Of a stretch of 64,000 nucleotides of DNA, positions 44,489 to 53,131 are shown piece by piece. Within the stretch, counting starts at the first letter, position 1; every line of letters begins with the position of its first letter. The notes beneath the pieces are model-generated. The model ran no database searches. It was not told where the DNA came from and saw only the letters and a list, made by a program, of their open reading frames with translations. The stretch comes from Candidatus Binatia bacterium. Its GTDB lineage: Bacteria; Desulfobacterota; Binatia; UBA12015. Location: NCBI GenBank assembly GCA_036563615.1, contig DATCMB010000022.1:1-64000 (forward strand), written 5' to 3'. Made by a program: the position numbers and the translations under genes.

Positions 44489-45583
44489 CGTTCCGTCGAT
44501 GGTAGGGGAGCCGGACCACCGCGACAAGCGAGGTCGCGTGGCGCGCTCCTCGCCGCGCTGCTGGTGATGGGCCTGGGCCTCGTCGGCGTCTGGTCGAGGC
44601 CGGCGCGCGGCGAGCCGATCCGTCCGGAGGACGCGACGCAGCACATCGGCGAGGACGTGGTGGTCGAGGGGCACGTCTCCAAGGTCGTGTGCTCGCCGCT
44701 CGCGTGCCTGCTGTCGTTCGAGACCGACTTCAGCGGGCTCGTCGCGTCGATCCCCGGCGACCGGGTCGCCGCTTTCCCGTCGCCCCGGCAGGCCTACGAC
44801 GCGCGTCGCGTCCGCATCCGCGGCACGGTGCACGAGAACGCCGGCCGGCCGCGGATCGAGCTGCGCGACCCGGGTCAGATCGAGGTGATCGAGATCTCCG
44901 TCGGCGTCGGCTCGACCACGACGAGCGTCAAGGAGGCGGATGCCGCCTCGGTGGGGCAGACCGGGGACGCGCCGTCGTCCGCGTCGCTGAACGTCGGGAC
45001 GCTGGAGGCGGACGACGCCCTCGCTTCGGCGCCGTCGCTGGACGAGGACGACCTCGCCGCGGCGCCCGCGCCGATCGCCACGCCGCGGGAGTCGCGCTCG
45101 CGCGTCATCGACCCGGGGCGCTTCGAGGTGCGTCAGGGTGGACCGCGCCCGCCGCGCGCGCGTCCGCAGGATCCGAGCGAAGGGCTGGTCGCGGAGCTGC
45201 GGCGTGGCGGCGGCGAGACGACCGTCGAGCTGCACGCGCTGCGCGAGCAGGTCGCGCGCCTCGAGCAGACGACGCGCGAGCTCGCCGACATGGTCGCCGC
45301 GCTCGAGGAGCGCTTGACGGTGCTCGAGCAGAGCCCGCACGCGTCGAGCCACGTCGATCCGTCGGCGCTGCCGGAGGTTCGCCCGTACGTCGTGTCTGGC
45401 GACGGCTCGTCGCGCCTGGCGCCCGTCAAGCGCGGCTGGAGCTCGGAGCGCGTGCTGCGCGTCTACGGGGCGCCGCTCAACACGGTCACCGAGCCGAACG
45501 GCTACATGACCTGGTACTACGCGAACGGCCGCGCGGTGACGATCGATCCGCGCGGGCGCGTGTCCTCGAGCGTCGGCTTCTGA
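44411..45583 (+). CDS. Envelope protein with OB-like domain, coiled coil and BamE-like end
   Basis: Up to 390 aa. A hydrophobic segment ALLAALLVMGLGLVGVW (about 45-61) acts as signal or anchor. Then comes an OB-like domain (about 70-160, HIGEDVVVEGHVSKVV and RVRIRGTVHENAGRPRIELR), a low-complexity linker and a coiled coil (about 272-305, LREQVARLEQTTRELADMVA). The end is RGWSSERVLRVYGAPLNTVT plus MTWYYANGRAVTIDPRGRV, which resembles BamE/SmpA-type modules. The start is uncertain: a GTG at 44411 overlaps the divergent gene by 78 bp, and GTG/ATG at 44564/44567 would cut the signal core. No function is claimed. Confidence 0.65.
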   Translation: MAVLPVDAERVAPDRSGLTDLRRRGHRSVDGRGAGPPRQARSRGALLAALLVMGLGLVGVWSRPARGEPIRPEDATQHIGEDVVVEGHVSKVVCSPLACLLSFETDFSGLVASIPGDRVAAFPSPRQAYDARRVRIRGTVHENAGRPRIELRDPGQIEVIEISVGVGSTTTSVKEADAASVGQTGDAPSSASLNVGTLEADDALASAPSLDEDDLAAAPAPIATPRESRSRVIDPGRFEVRQGGPRPPRARPQDPSEGLVAELRRGGGETTVELHALREQVARLEQTTRELADMVAALEERLTVLEQSPHASSHVDPSALPEVRPYVVSGDGSSRLAPVKRGWSSERVLRVYGAPLNTVTEPNGYMTWYYANGRAVTIDPRGRVSSSVGF

Positions 45584-45584
45584 C

Positions 45585-45610
45585 GGCAGCGCGGCTCAGG
45601 CCGCGTTGCC
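45585..45610. terminator. Hairpin between convergent genes
   Basis: GGCAGCGCGGC (45585-45595) and GCCGCGTTGCC (45600-45610) pair with one G-T around a TCAG loop that contains the tatA stop triplet. No T run follows on either strand, so it may slow but not efficiently end transcription. Confidence 0.4.
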
Positions 45611-45808
45611 GCCGGGCGGCAGCTTCTCCGAGCCCGATCCCTCGACTTGCTCGCCGCCGTCCTCGTCGTCGCGCCGCTCGACCGCGTCACGGAAGGCGCG
45701 CAGCGACTTGCCGAGGAAGCTCCCCACCTCGGGCAAGCGCCCGGGTCCGAACACGAGCAGCGCGATCACGAGGATCACGATCAGCTCGGGAAAGCCGATG
45801 CCCCACAT
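45596..45808 (-). CDS. tatA: Twin-arginine translocase subunit TatA/TatE-like
   Basis: 70 aa. Pore-forming component of the Tat system for folded proteins. It has an N-terminal transmembrane helix ([25 protein letters not shown]) with the [10 protein letters not shown] hinge, an amphipathic helix ([14 protein letters not shown]) and an acidic tail. Length and the lack of a long C-terminal domain favour TatA over TatB. tatB and tatC are not in the window. Confidence 0.92.
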   Translation of the reverse strand: MWGIGFPELIVILVIALLVFGPGRLPEVGSFLGKSLRAFRDAVERRDDEDGGEQVEGSGSEKLPPGGNAA

Positions 45809-45896
45809 TCAGAGGCATATCAACGCCCGGGATGCGGAGAGTCAAGCTACACCCCGAGATGCCTGCCGGCATCGTCCATGATAGCTGCGGAGCGCG

Positions 45897-47585
45897 ATGG
45901 CGGAGGAGCGTGCGGGGGCGCTAGCCGGTGAGGCGCAAGCGGAGGCGACGCAGCCGGTTCGGCTCGCACGCTCGGCCTCGATCGTCGGCGCCGCGATCCT
46001 CGTCAGCCGCGTGCTCGGCCTCGTCCGCGAGCAGGTGTTCGCGGCTTCTTTCGGCGCGGGGCGCGAGCTCGACGCCTTCGTGACGGCGTTCCGCATCCCG
46101 AACCTGTTCCGCGACCTGTTCGCCGAGGGCGCGCTCTCGGCCGCGTTCGTCACCTGCTTCACGCAGAAGCTCGCGCGCGAGGGCGAGGAGAGCGCGTGGC
46201 GGCTCGCGAATCTGGTGATTCACGCGCTCGTCGTGGTGGTCGGCGGTCTCGTGCTGCTCGGCATCGCCTTCGCGCCGTGGATCGTGAGCGTCATCGCGCC
46301 GGGCTTCGCCGAGACGCCCGGCAAGACCGAGCTCACGATCTTCCTCACGCGGCTCATGTTCCCGTTCCTGCTGCTGGTCGCGCTCGCGGCGGTCGCGATG
46401 GGGATGCTGAACGCACGTGGACGCTTCGGCGTTCCGGCGTCGGCGTCGAGCTTCTTCAACCTCGGCTCGATCGTCGTCGGCCTGGGCGCGGCCTGGTGGC
46501 TCGCGCCGCAGTACATGCGGACCGTGTGGGGCGGCTCGGCGGGCGAGGTCGCCGTCGGCGGCGCCGAGCGCGCGATCGTCGGCATGGCGATCGGCACCGT
46601 GGTCGGCGGCGCGCTGCAGCTGCTCGTGCAGGTGCCGTCGCTCTACCGCGTCCGCTACCGCTACCGCCCCATGCTGTCGTTCAGCGATCCGGGCGTCCGT
46701 CAAGTACTCGCGCTGATGGGACCGGCGACGATCGGAGCGGCGGCGGTGCAGGTGAACGTCCTCGTGAGCAACAACTTCGCGTCGCAGGTCGGCGACGGCG
46801 CGGTCTCGTGGCTGAACGTCGCCTTCCGCTTCATGCAGCTCCCGATCGGGCTGTTCGGCGTCGCGGTCGGCGTCGTCGCGCTGCCGGCGGTGTCGCGCAG
46901 CGCGGAGCGCGAGGATTTCGCCGAGTTCAACGCGACCATCGCACGCGCGCTGCGTCTCGTGTTCGCGCTCTGCCTGCCCGCCGCGGTGGGGCTCGCGGTG
47001 CTCGCGCCGCAGTTCGTCGGGCTGGTGTACGAGTACGGGCGCTTCTCCGCGCACGACACGGCGATGGCGTCGCAGGCGCTCGTCGCCTACGCGGTCGGGC
47101 TCGCGGGCTACGCGAACATCAAGGTGCTGGTGCCCGCGTTCTACGCGCTCGGCGACGCGCGCACGCCGGCGCTCATCTCCTGCTTGTCGATCCTCATCAA
47201 CGCGACCGGCGGCTGGCTCGTCGTGCACTGGCTCGACGGCGGGCATGCGGGGCTCGCCGGCGTGACGTCGGCGGTCGCGCTCCTGAACTTCGCGCTGCTC
47301 TTCGGCTTGCTGCGCGGACGCCTCGGCGCCTTTCCCGGGCTCGCGGCGGACGTCGGACGTCTGCTCGTGGCGGCGGCGGCGGTGGCGGTGGTCTGCGTGA
47401 CGGTGCGCGTGGCGATCGGGCTCGTGCTGCCGCTCGACGCTCCGCTCGGTCGCGCCGCGGTGTCGGCGCTCGGCGTGCTCGCGGGCGCGGCGACGTTCGC
47501 GGGCGTCGCGTCGGCGCTCGGCGTCGGCGAGGTCCGTGAGCTCATCCGACGGGTCGCTGCGCGGCTTCCGGGCCGGACGCGCTGA
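45897..47585 (+). CDS. murJ: Lipid II flippase MurJ
   Basis: 562 aa. Integral membrane protein of the MOP superfamily with about 14 helices that moves lipid II across the inner membrane. The opening SASIVGAAILVSRVLGLVREQVFAASFGAG, TAFRIPNLFRDLFAEGALSAAFVTCF and the later PIGLFGVAVGVVALPAVSR are characteristic. The N-terminal cytoplasmic stretch of about 20 residues is Glu/Ala-rich. tatA diverges from it. The next gene starts 33 bp downstream. Confidence 0.95.
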   Translation: MAEERAGALAGEAQAEATQPVRLARSASIVGAAILVSRVLGLVREQVFAASFGAGRELDAFVTAFRIPNLFRDLFAEGALSAAFVTCFTQKLAREGEESAWRLANLVIHALVVVVGGLVLLGIAFAPWIVSVIAPGFAETPGKTELTIFLTRLMFPFLLLVALAAVAMGMLNARGRFGVPASASSFFNLGSIVVGLGAAWWLAPQYMRTVWGGSAGEVAVGGAERAIVGMAIGTVVGGALQLLVQVPSLYRVRYRYRPMLSFSDPGVRQVLALMGPATIGAAAVQVNVLVSNNFASQVGDGAVSWLNVAFRFMQLPIGLFGVAVGVVALPAVSRSAEREDFAEFNATIARALRLVFALCLPAAVGLAVLAPQFVGLVYEYGRFSAHDTAMASQALVAYAVGLAGYANIKVLVPAFYALGDARTPALISCLSILINATGGWLVVHWLDGGHAGLAGVTSAVALLNFALLFGLLRGRLGAFPGLAADVGRLLVAAAAVAVVCVTVRVAIGLVLPLDAPLGRAAVSALGVLAGAATFAGVASALGVGEVRELIRRVAARLPGRTR

Positions 47586-47618
47586 CGGCCGCCGCCGATG
47601 GTGCTATACGCGCCGGTC

Positions 47619-48311
47619 ATGGCGTCGTCGGCGGGCGCGAAGGAAGCCCACGTTCCCGCAATCATCGCCGGCTACCCGACGCAGGTCGAAGCGTTCGACC
47701 TCGACGCCTTCACGATCGGTCTGGTGACCGTGCGCAACCTCGAGCAGCACGTCGACCGCGATCGGCTGCTGAACGACGAGACCTTGGTCCCGCCGTACTG
47801 GGCGATGGTGTGGGGCGGCGCGCGCGCGCTCGCCGTGCACATCGCGACGCGCCTTCAGTGCGAGCGCCGGACGGTGCTTGACGTCGGCTGCGGGCTCGGG
47901 CTCGTCGCGCTCGCCGCGGCTCGTGCGGGAGCGCGGGTGACGGCGATCGACCGCGAGGTGGCGCCGATCGAGTTCCTGATGGCGAGCGCCGCGGTCAACG
48001 GCACGCCGGTCGAGGCGCTGGTCGGCGACATCACGACCGCCCGCTTCGCCGAGCCGTTCGACCTCGTGCTGGCGGCCGATCTGCTCTACGAGCGCGCCGA
48101 GTTCGAGGCGCTCGCGCGGGCGCTCGGGCGTCAGGTGGCGCCGGGAGGCACGCTGTGGGTCGCGGATCCGCAGCGCGTCGACACGGCGACGTTCTACCAG
48201 GCGCTGGGACGCGAGGGCTTCGCGATCCGCGAGGTCTGCGTCTCCGAGGTGCGCGAGGAATGCGCGCTGCTCAGGGTGCGCCTGATCGCGCTGCAGCGCG
48301 CGGGTGAGTGA
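47619..48311 (+). CDS. Class I SAM-dependent methyltransferase, ETFB-lysine/METTL-like
   Basis: About 230 aa from Met at 47619; a start seven codons upstream (47598) is also possible. The SAM-binding motif LDVGCGLGLVALAAARAGARVTAID is preceded by LLNDETLVPPYWAMVWGGARALA and followed by FDLVLAADLLYERAEFEALA, the layout of the small family that includes electron-transfer-flavoprotein beta lysine methyltransferase and related protein methyltransferases. The window also encodes a fused EtfBA 4 kb away, so Etf is a candidate substrate, but this is speculation. Confidence 0.75.
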   Translation: MASSAGAKEAHVPAIIAGYPTQVEAFDLDAFTIGLVTVRNLEQHVDRDRLLNDETLVPPYWAMVWGGARALAVHIATRLQCERRTVLDVGCGLGLVALAAARAGARVTAIDREVAPIEFLMASAAVNGTPVEALVGDITTARFAEPFDLVLAADLLYERAEFEALARALGRQVAPGGTLWVADPQRVDTATFYQALGREGFAIREVCVSEVREECALLRVRLIALQRAGE

Positions 48312-48323
48312 CGGCTTGCGCCG

Positions 48324-48560
48324 TCACTCGGCCGGTACGGCGCCGTCCGCGTAGCGGTACTCGACCTGGTGGTCGAGGAGGACCTGCCCGTCCTCGGTCA
48401 TCCAGCCGAAGCGCGTCGTCCGCTTGCCGTCGATCAGGTGGTTGACGAGCTTGATGCGGCTCACCGCCTTGCCGCTGTCCTTGGCGACGTGCCAGGCCTT
48501 GAGGGTGACCTTACCGCGCGTCGAGGCGCGGGCTGTCTTGCTGAGCTTTTTCTCTGCCAT
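48324..48560 (-). CDS. Small protein of unknown function
   Basis: 78 aa from the ATG at 48560, with GGAGAG upstream; the frame stays open further but without family-like sequence. The N terminus is Lys-rich (MAEKKLSKTARASTRGKVTL), followed by a beta-rich body (HLIDGKRTTRFGWMTEDGQVLLDHQVEYRY) ending acidic. No motif recognised. The basic start and small size would fit a nucleic-acid- or ribosome-associated protein, without direct support. It converges on the methyltransferase gene. Confidence 0.65.
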   Translation of the reverse strand: MAEKKLSKTARASTRGKVTLKAWHVAKDSGKAVSRIKLVNHLIDGKRTTRFGWMTEDGQVLLDHQVEYRYADGAVPAE

Positions 48561-49043
48561 TGCGCTCTCCGTCCGGGCTGTCGGTTCCGCTCTGGTAGCC
48601 CCCGGCTCATGCCGGCGCAAGGCACGGCCGAATGTGGTGAACGATGGACGATGCGATCACGCCGCCTCTGCGGTCGACGGGGAGGGGTGGGCGCGCGGAC
48701 GACGCCCGCGCGCCCACCCGGCTGTCGCCGGAGGAGGTGAGGGGCGTGGCGGGGGGGACGGGGCCCGCCGTCTCGGCGACAGAGCTTGGAGCGAGAATGC
48801 GGCCGGCGCTCGGTTTCCCGCCGGTGCCGCCGATGGTCAGCAACCGATATGCCACTCACCGTGCGGAAATCGCGGAAATTCTCCCGACGCAGTTGCAACG
48901 GCCCCTTGAAATCGTGCGAAAATGCTGCACTTTATGGCGATCCCGTCACCGTTGCCAGGACGTCGTCCCGACCCACCGTGAAGGTTTTTTAGAAGCACGT
49001 CTTTCGTTCGCGAAAAAAAACTGGCAAATTTGATTATCAGCTA
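48561..49043. other. Long non-coding interval, partly AT-rich
   Basis: No frame in this stretch has both a ribosome binding site and protein-like composition. From about 48840 base composition becomes clearly more AT-rich than the rest of the window, with T and A runs near 48985 and 49015. A small TTTCG/CGAAA hairpin with a TTCG loop sits near 49000. It leads into the sigma-factor promoter, so upstream activator sites are possible. Confidence 0.5.
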
Positions 49044-49072
49044 CTGACACGGTGAGTCATCGCTGCTAAAAT
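49044..49072 (+). promoter_or_regulatory. Promoter of the sigma-factor gene
   Basis: CTGACA (49044-49049) and TAAAAT (49067-49072) with 17 bp between them; both boxes match the sigma-70 consensus at five of six positions. Transcription would begin near 49079, leaving about 208 nt before the first start codon. Confidence 0.65.
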
Positions 49073-49078
49073 CTAGAG

Positions 49079-49286
49079 ACCTTGGGGTGGTGGAGAGGCG
49101 GTTGAATCTACGCGGCGCAGTCTCGTCGAGTCAGTTGGCAATTACTTTTCCGACCTCTTTGTACGCCCGGACAAGGTAGGTGATTGTCGGCCCCGGACCC
49201 TCCATGAGCGAGGCCAGGGCCTTAGTGGACCCGGTGGAGCCGCACGTCGGCACGCGCCGAGGTAAGAACCCGAGGAACAGAACAGG
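49079..49286 (+). promoter_or_regulatory. Long 5' leader of the sigma-factor mRNA
   Basis: About 208 nt between the predicted transcription start and the ATG. It contains a possible 25-codon leader frame from a TTG at 49102, with GGAG six bases upstream, ending at 49179. GC-rich complementary segments lie between 49185 and 49260. This would fit translational control of the sigma factor, but no known riboswitch class is recognised. Confidence 0.35.
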
Positions 49287-50495
49287 ATGCGAAGCGCAGC
49301 GATGTATCAGGCAGATGCAGAGCCCGCCGAGTGGAGCGATCCCCAGGACGAGCAAGCTCAGGCGACGGCGACGCCCTCTGCTCAGGATCTCGGTGATGTA
49401 GAGGCTGAGGCCAAGTCCATGGAGCCTTTGGTCGGGGATCTCGACGTCCTCGGCCGCTTCTACGCCGATCTTGCCAAGACCCCGCTGCTCGACCGTGAGG
49501 CCGAGCGCGCGCTGACCACGGAGATCAGCAAGGCCCGCGACGCGGTCGTGCGCTGGCTGCGACGCAACCCGCGCATCGTCAACGTGACCCTCACCGAGCG
49601 CGGCCGCGGCGTCATCCGTCCGACCGAGGAGTTCCGCGAGCGGGAGATCCTGCTGGTGGCCGATCGTGCGCGCCGCCTCGCGCGTAGCCCGGCGAAGCTG
49701 CGCAAGCTGCGCCTGACGCGCGAGCGCGTGAGCAAGTTCGCCCGCGAGCTCGATGCGCGGCTCGAGGTGTACCGCGTTGCGCGCGACGCCATGCTGAAGG
49801 CGAACCTGCGCCTGGTCGCGGCGATCGCCCGCAAGCACGCGCGTCGTGGCCTGCCGCTGCCCGACCTGATCCAGGAGGGCACGCTGGGCCTGCTGCGCGC
49901 GGTCGAGAAGTTCGACCCGGCGAAGGACATCAAGTTCTCGACCTACGCCGTCTGGTGGATCTGGCAGTACATCGCCCGCTCGATCGACAACGACCGTTCG
50001 GTCGTGCGCACGCCGGTGCACTGGCACGAGCTGCGGCGCAAGGTCGGGCGTCTCTCGCAGGCGCTCGAGAGCAAGCTGCACCGTGCGCCGTCGAAGGACG
50101 AGATCATCCAGGCGGGTGGCATCGACCAGAACCAGCTCGAGATGATGGCGGAGCCGGCGCACGTGCTCTCGCTCGACATGGAGCTCGGCCACGACGACGA
50201 CCGCACGCTCGCCGAGGTGATCCCGGACGAGCAGGGCGATCGTCCCGAGGCGCGCAGCATGGCGGGCGATCTGTCGCGTCACCTCGAGAGCGTTCTCACC
50301 GAGCTGCCGGATCGTGAGCAGGCGATCATCCGCCTGCGCTTCGGGCTCGACGACGACCAGGTCGAGACGCTCGAGGAGATCGGCGTGCGCTACGGCGTGA
50401 GCCGCGAGCGCATCCGTCAGCTCGAGGCGAAGGCGCTCACCCGCCTGCGCGACCTCTGTGGGTCGGCCGGCCTGGACGCCTTCCTCGAGGCCTGA
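49287..50495 (+). CDS. Alternative sigma-70 family RNA polymerase sigma factor
   Basis: 402 aa. Region 1.2 lies at about 53-76. Region 2 runs from LKANLRLVAAIARKH through PDLIQEGTLGLLRAVEKFDP to STYAVWWIWQYIARSID. Region 3 begins TPVHWHELRRK, and region 4.2 is TLEEIGVRYGVSRERIRQLE (361-380). A non-conserved insertion or linker (about 85-165) separates 1.2 from 2.1. In region 2.4 the usual WWIRQAITR reads WWIWQYIAR (223-231), which alters residues next to the -10-contacting Gln. It is a group 2-like or RpoH/RpoS-like factor, not the housekeeping one, and probably recognises a modified -10. Confidence 0.88.
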   Translation: MRSAAMYQADAEPAEWSDPQDEQAQATATPSAQDLGDVEAEAKSMEPLVGDLDVLGRFYADLAKTPLLDREAERALTTEISKARDAVVRWLRRNPRIVNVTLTERGRGVIRPTEEFREREILLVADRARRLARSPAKLRKLRLTRERVSKFARELDARLEVYRVARDAMLKANLRLVAAIARKHARRGLPLPDLIQEGTLGLLRAVEKFDPAKDIKFSTYAVWWIWQYIARSIDNDRSVVRTPVHWHELRRKVGRLSQALESKLHRAPSKDEIIQAGGIDQNQLEMMAEPAHVLSLDMELGHDDDRTLAEVIPDEQGDRPEARSMAGDLSRHLESVLTELPDREQAIIRLRFGLDDDQVETLEEIGVRYGVSRERIRQLEAKALTRLRDLCGSAGLDAFLEA

Positions 50496-50520
50496 GGTCG
50501 CAAGACACTCGACGGGATGA

Positions 50521-50558
50521 AGAAGCCCCGGAGGTTCGCTTCCGGGGCTTTCTTCGTT
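50521..50558. terminator. Rho-independent terminator between convergent genes
   Basis: AAGCCCCGGA (50523-50532) pairs with TCCGGGGCTT (50541-50550) around an eight-base loop, followed on plus by TCTTCGTTT. It ends the sigma-factor transcript and probably also that of the GH57 gene on minus. Confidence 0.85.
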
Positions 50559-52175
50559 TCAGCGGTACACCCGGTAGTCGATCGCCGGGAAGATCGGGTC
50601 GCGGGCCTCGATCTCGGCGAGCCACTCGGGCTCGAGCGCGCCCGTCTCGAGCGCGCTCGCGAGGCGATCGAAGCGCGCGAGGTGGCTGCGCGTGCGCTGC
50701 ACGGCGTAGCTCACCACCGTGCCGCGCGACATGATGAACGCCCAGTCGCTCGACTGCGCGAGCAGCAGCTCGCGCGCTGCCTGGTTCAGCGCGCGCAGCT
50801 CGAGCCCGGTCGCGGAACGGAAGCGCCGAGCGAGCCGGGTCATGCGGCGGCCCGCGGCGTCGAGGTGGCGGTAGATCCAGTCGTTCTCGCCCGAGAGCCA
50901 CACCGCGTTGTAGCCGCCTTCGCCCCAGCTCGACGTCGCGGGCGTCGCCTCCTGCGCGACCGGATGGCTCGCCAGGTAGTCGAGCGGCGTGACGAGCGCG
51001 AAGGTGTTCTGGTCGTAGGCGGCCTTGCGGATCATGACGTCGAGCCACTGCGGACCCTCGAACCACCAGTGGCCGAAGAGCTCGGCGTCGTACGGCGCGA
51101 CCACGATCGGCGGGTGCTGCATCGTGCTCGCGAGCCAGCCGATCTGCCGCCCGCGACTGCGCACGAAGTTCGTCGCGTGCGCCTCCACCTTTGCCCGCGC
51201 CCACTCGAGGACGTAGGGTTCCTTTTCCTGCGAGGGGCCGGTGATGCGGTGATACTTGACGCCGATCGCGACGCGCTCGCCGGTCGGCGGCAGGAGCGGC
51301 CGCACGAGCTCGTAGTCGAGATCCCAGCCCGCGTCGCGGTAGAAGTCGCGGTAGTCGACGTCGCCGGGATAGCCGTGCGTCGCGCTCCAGACCTGCGCCG
51401 ACGCCTCGCCGTCGCGCCCGAACGCCACCATCCCGGCCGGCGACACGATCGGCGCCCACAGCGCGAACACCGGACGCGGACGCGCGTGCAGCACGCCGTG
51501 TCCCTCGAGGATCACGCAACGCACGCCGTGCTGCGTGAGCAGGCGGTCGAGCCCCTCGTAGTAGCCCGCCTCCGGAAGCCACATCGCCTGCGGCTCGCGT
51601 CCGAAGAAGCGCCGGTACTCCGCGAGCCCGACCTCGATCTGCGCGCGCACGCTGGGCTCGTGCTCGGCGAGCATCGGCAGGTAGCCGTGCGTCGCCGGGC
51701 AGGCGATCACCTGCAGGCCGCCTTGCTCCTGCAGGCGACGGAAGCCGTGCACGAGGTCGCCTTCCCAGGTCTCGACGAAGGCGCGCCGCGCCCGGCGCAG
51801 CAGGTCGCGGTTGTAGATCGCCACCCGGTGCAGCTGCGCGTCGCCGCGCGTCCGCTCGACCTCGCTCTCCGAGAACGCGATCAGCTTCTCGAGGTGACGC
51901 AGGTAGCGCCCCTGGAGGAGCGGGTCGGACAGCATGTTCAGCAGCGGCGGGGAGAGCGACAGCGTGAGGCGGTGCGGGATGCGATCCGCGGCGAGCCCCG
52001 CGAGCACATCGAGCAGCGGCAGGTAGCTCTCGGTGATCGCCTCGTAGAGCCAGCGCTCCTCGAGGAACTCCTCGTACTCGGGATGGCGCACGAACGGCAG
52101 GTGCGCGTGCAGCACGATGGCGACGTAGCCGCGCACGCGCGCGCCCGCTTGCGAGCTCCAGGTCGAGGACGGCAT
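50559..52175 (-). CDS. GH57 1,4-alpha-glucan branching enzyme-like protein
   Basis: 538 aa from the ATG at 52175. Family 57 signatures: GYVAIVLHAHLPFVRHPEYEEF at the N terminus, TLSLSPPLLNML, the nucleophile-region AMWLPEAGYYEGLDRLL with Glu, and VVAPYDAELFGHWWFEGPQWL with the acid Asp. The C-terminal part is the helical DUF1957-type domain (QSSDWAFIMSRGTVVSYA). Such enzymes form alpha-1,6 branches in glycogen-like polymers. It is cytoplasmic and follows the DUF4912 gene by 14 bp. No other glycogen gene is in the window. Confidence 0.88.
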   Translation of the reverse strand: MPSSTWSSQAGARVRGYVAIVLHAHLPFVRHPEYEEFLEERWLYEAITESYLPLLDVLAGLAADRIPHRLTLSLSPPLLNMLSDPLLQGRYLRHLEKLIAFSESEVERTRGDAQLHRVAIYNRDLLRRARRAFVETWEGDLVHGFRRLQEQGGLQVIACPATHGYLPMLAEHEPSVRAQIEVGLAEYRRFFGREPQAMWLPEAGYYEGLDRLLTQHGVRCVILEGHGVLHARPRPVFALWAPIVSPAGMVAFGRDGEASAQVWSATHGYPGDVDYRDFYRDAGWDLDYELVRPLLPPTGERVAIGVKYHRITGPSQEKEPYVLEWARAKVEAHATNFVRSRGRQIGWLASTMQHPPIVVAPYDAELFGHWWFEGPQWLDVMIRKAAYDQNTFALVTPLDYLASHPVAQEATPATSSWGEGGYNAVWLSGENDWIYRHLDAAGRRMTRLARRFRSATGLELRALNQAARELLLAQSSDWAFIMSRGTVVSYAVQRTRSHLARFDRLASALETGALEPEWLAEIEARDPIFPAIDYRVYR

Positions 52176-52189
52176 CGGGGGGCGCAGAG

Positions 52190-53065
52190 TCAGCCGCGCT
52201 CGGGCGACGCGCTCGGCTCGGTCTCGAGCGGATGTCCCGCCGGACGCTCCGCGCTCGAGATCCACATCAGGGTTTCCTGCGCACGACGCAGCAAGGCGTC
52301 CCGCGCTTCGCGCGACGGCAGCGGCGGCGGCTCGACGGGCTCCTGGCTCGGCGACGCGAGCTGGCGCCAGCGCGGCGCCTCCTCCGCAGCCGGACCCGCG
52401 GGCGGCATGCGGACCCAGGTGGAGGCCACGCGCGGCACGAACGCGCCGTCCTCCTCGAGCCAGCCGAAGGTCACGCGGACGGCGTCGCACGGCGAGGGCA
52501 GGTCGAGGTACGTCGCGTCGGCGAGCGGCGCGAGCGGCACGATCCAGGTCGCGCCGCCGTTCGCGCTCGCCGCATCGCTCTGCGCATCGAGGTCGCTCGC
52601 GCGCGTCTCGATCTGCACGGCGTCGCGCAGTAGACGATCCGCGTTCGCCGCGCGCTGCGCGCGCGTCGCCTCGCTCAGGCTCCAGTAGACGTGCACCGTG
52701 CACGGGTCGCGCGGCCGCACGACCACGCGATCCTCGTCGTAGCGCTCGGGCACCGCGCCGTCGTCGAGCGGGACGCGCCGGCGGGGTCGCGGCGCGCCGC
52801 TCTCGTCGTCTCGTCGCGTCTCCGGCGAGCGCGTGCGCGCCGCCATGCCGCCGGTGAGCGCGCGCAGCGGCGGTGGATCGTCGTCGCTCTTCGGAGCCTG
52901 TCTCGGTGCGAGCCCGCTCGCCTCGAGCAGGCGCGCCGCGACGCCGACCAGCGTCTCCCCCGCGGCGAAGAGCGCGCTCGCGATCCCGCTGGCGAAGTCG
53001 ATCGTCGACTTCACGGCGCCGCCCATCGCACGGACGGAAGCCGGGTCCTGCTCGAGGGAAGCCAC
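52190..53065 (-). CDS. DUF4912 protein
   Basis: 291 aa. The central DUF4912 module reads YDEDRVVVRPRDPCTVHVYW with a following SLSEATRAQR helix, and the C-terminal part has DAVRVTFGWLEEDGAFVPR and a helix with DALLRRAQETLM. The N-terminal 100 residues are Ala-rich and polar. DUF4912 genes are often beside GH57 branching enzymes, as here, which suggests a carbohydrate-binding or scaffold role; the biochemical function is not known. Confidence 0.82.
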   Translation of the reverse strand: MASLEQDPASVRAMGGAVKSTIDFASGIASALFAAGETLVGVAARLLEASGLAPRQAPKSDDDPPPLRALTGGMAARTRSPETRRDDESGAPRPRRRVPLDDGAVPERYDEDRVVVRPRDPCTVHVYWSLSEATRAQRAANADRLLRDAVQIETRASDLDAQSDAASANGGATWIVPLAPLADATYLDLPSPCDAVRVTFGWLEEDGAFVPRVASTWVRMPPAGPAAEEAPRWRQLASPSQEPVEPPPLPSREARDALLRRAQETLMWISSAERPAGHPLETEPSASPERG

Positions 53066-53131
53066 GTCGACGCCACAGAGTTAACCGAGTGGTCGGGAGC
53101 GCGCGAGCTTTGCCGAGACCGCGTAGAGGCC

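Noticed and set aside
48607..49033. Open frames on both strands in the gap before the sigma-factor gene
   Set aside because: No ribosome binding site, proline/arginine-rich then AT-rich composition, and no recognisable domain.
49131..50282. Minus-strand frame whose end (PTITYLVRAYKEVGKVIAN) looks protein-like in the sigma-factor leader
   Set aside because: The rest of the frame is antisense to the sigma-factor gene and no start with a ribosome binding site lies near the protein-like end. I could not support a gene.
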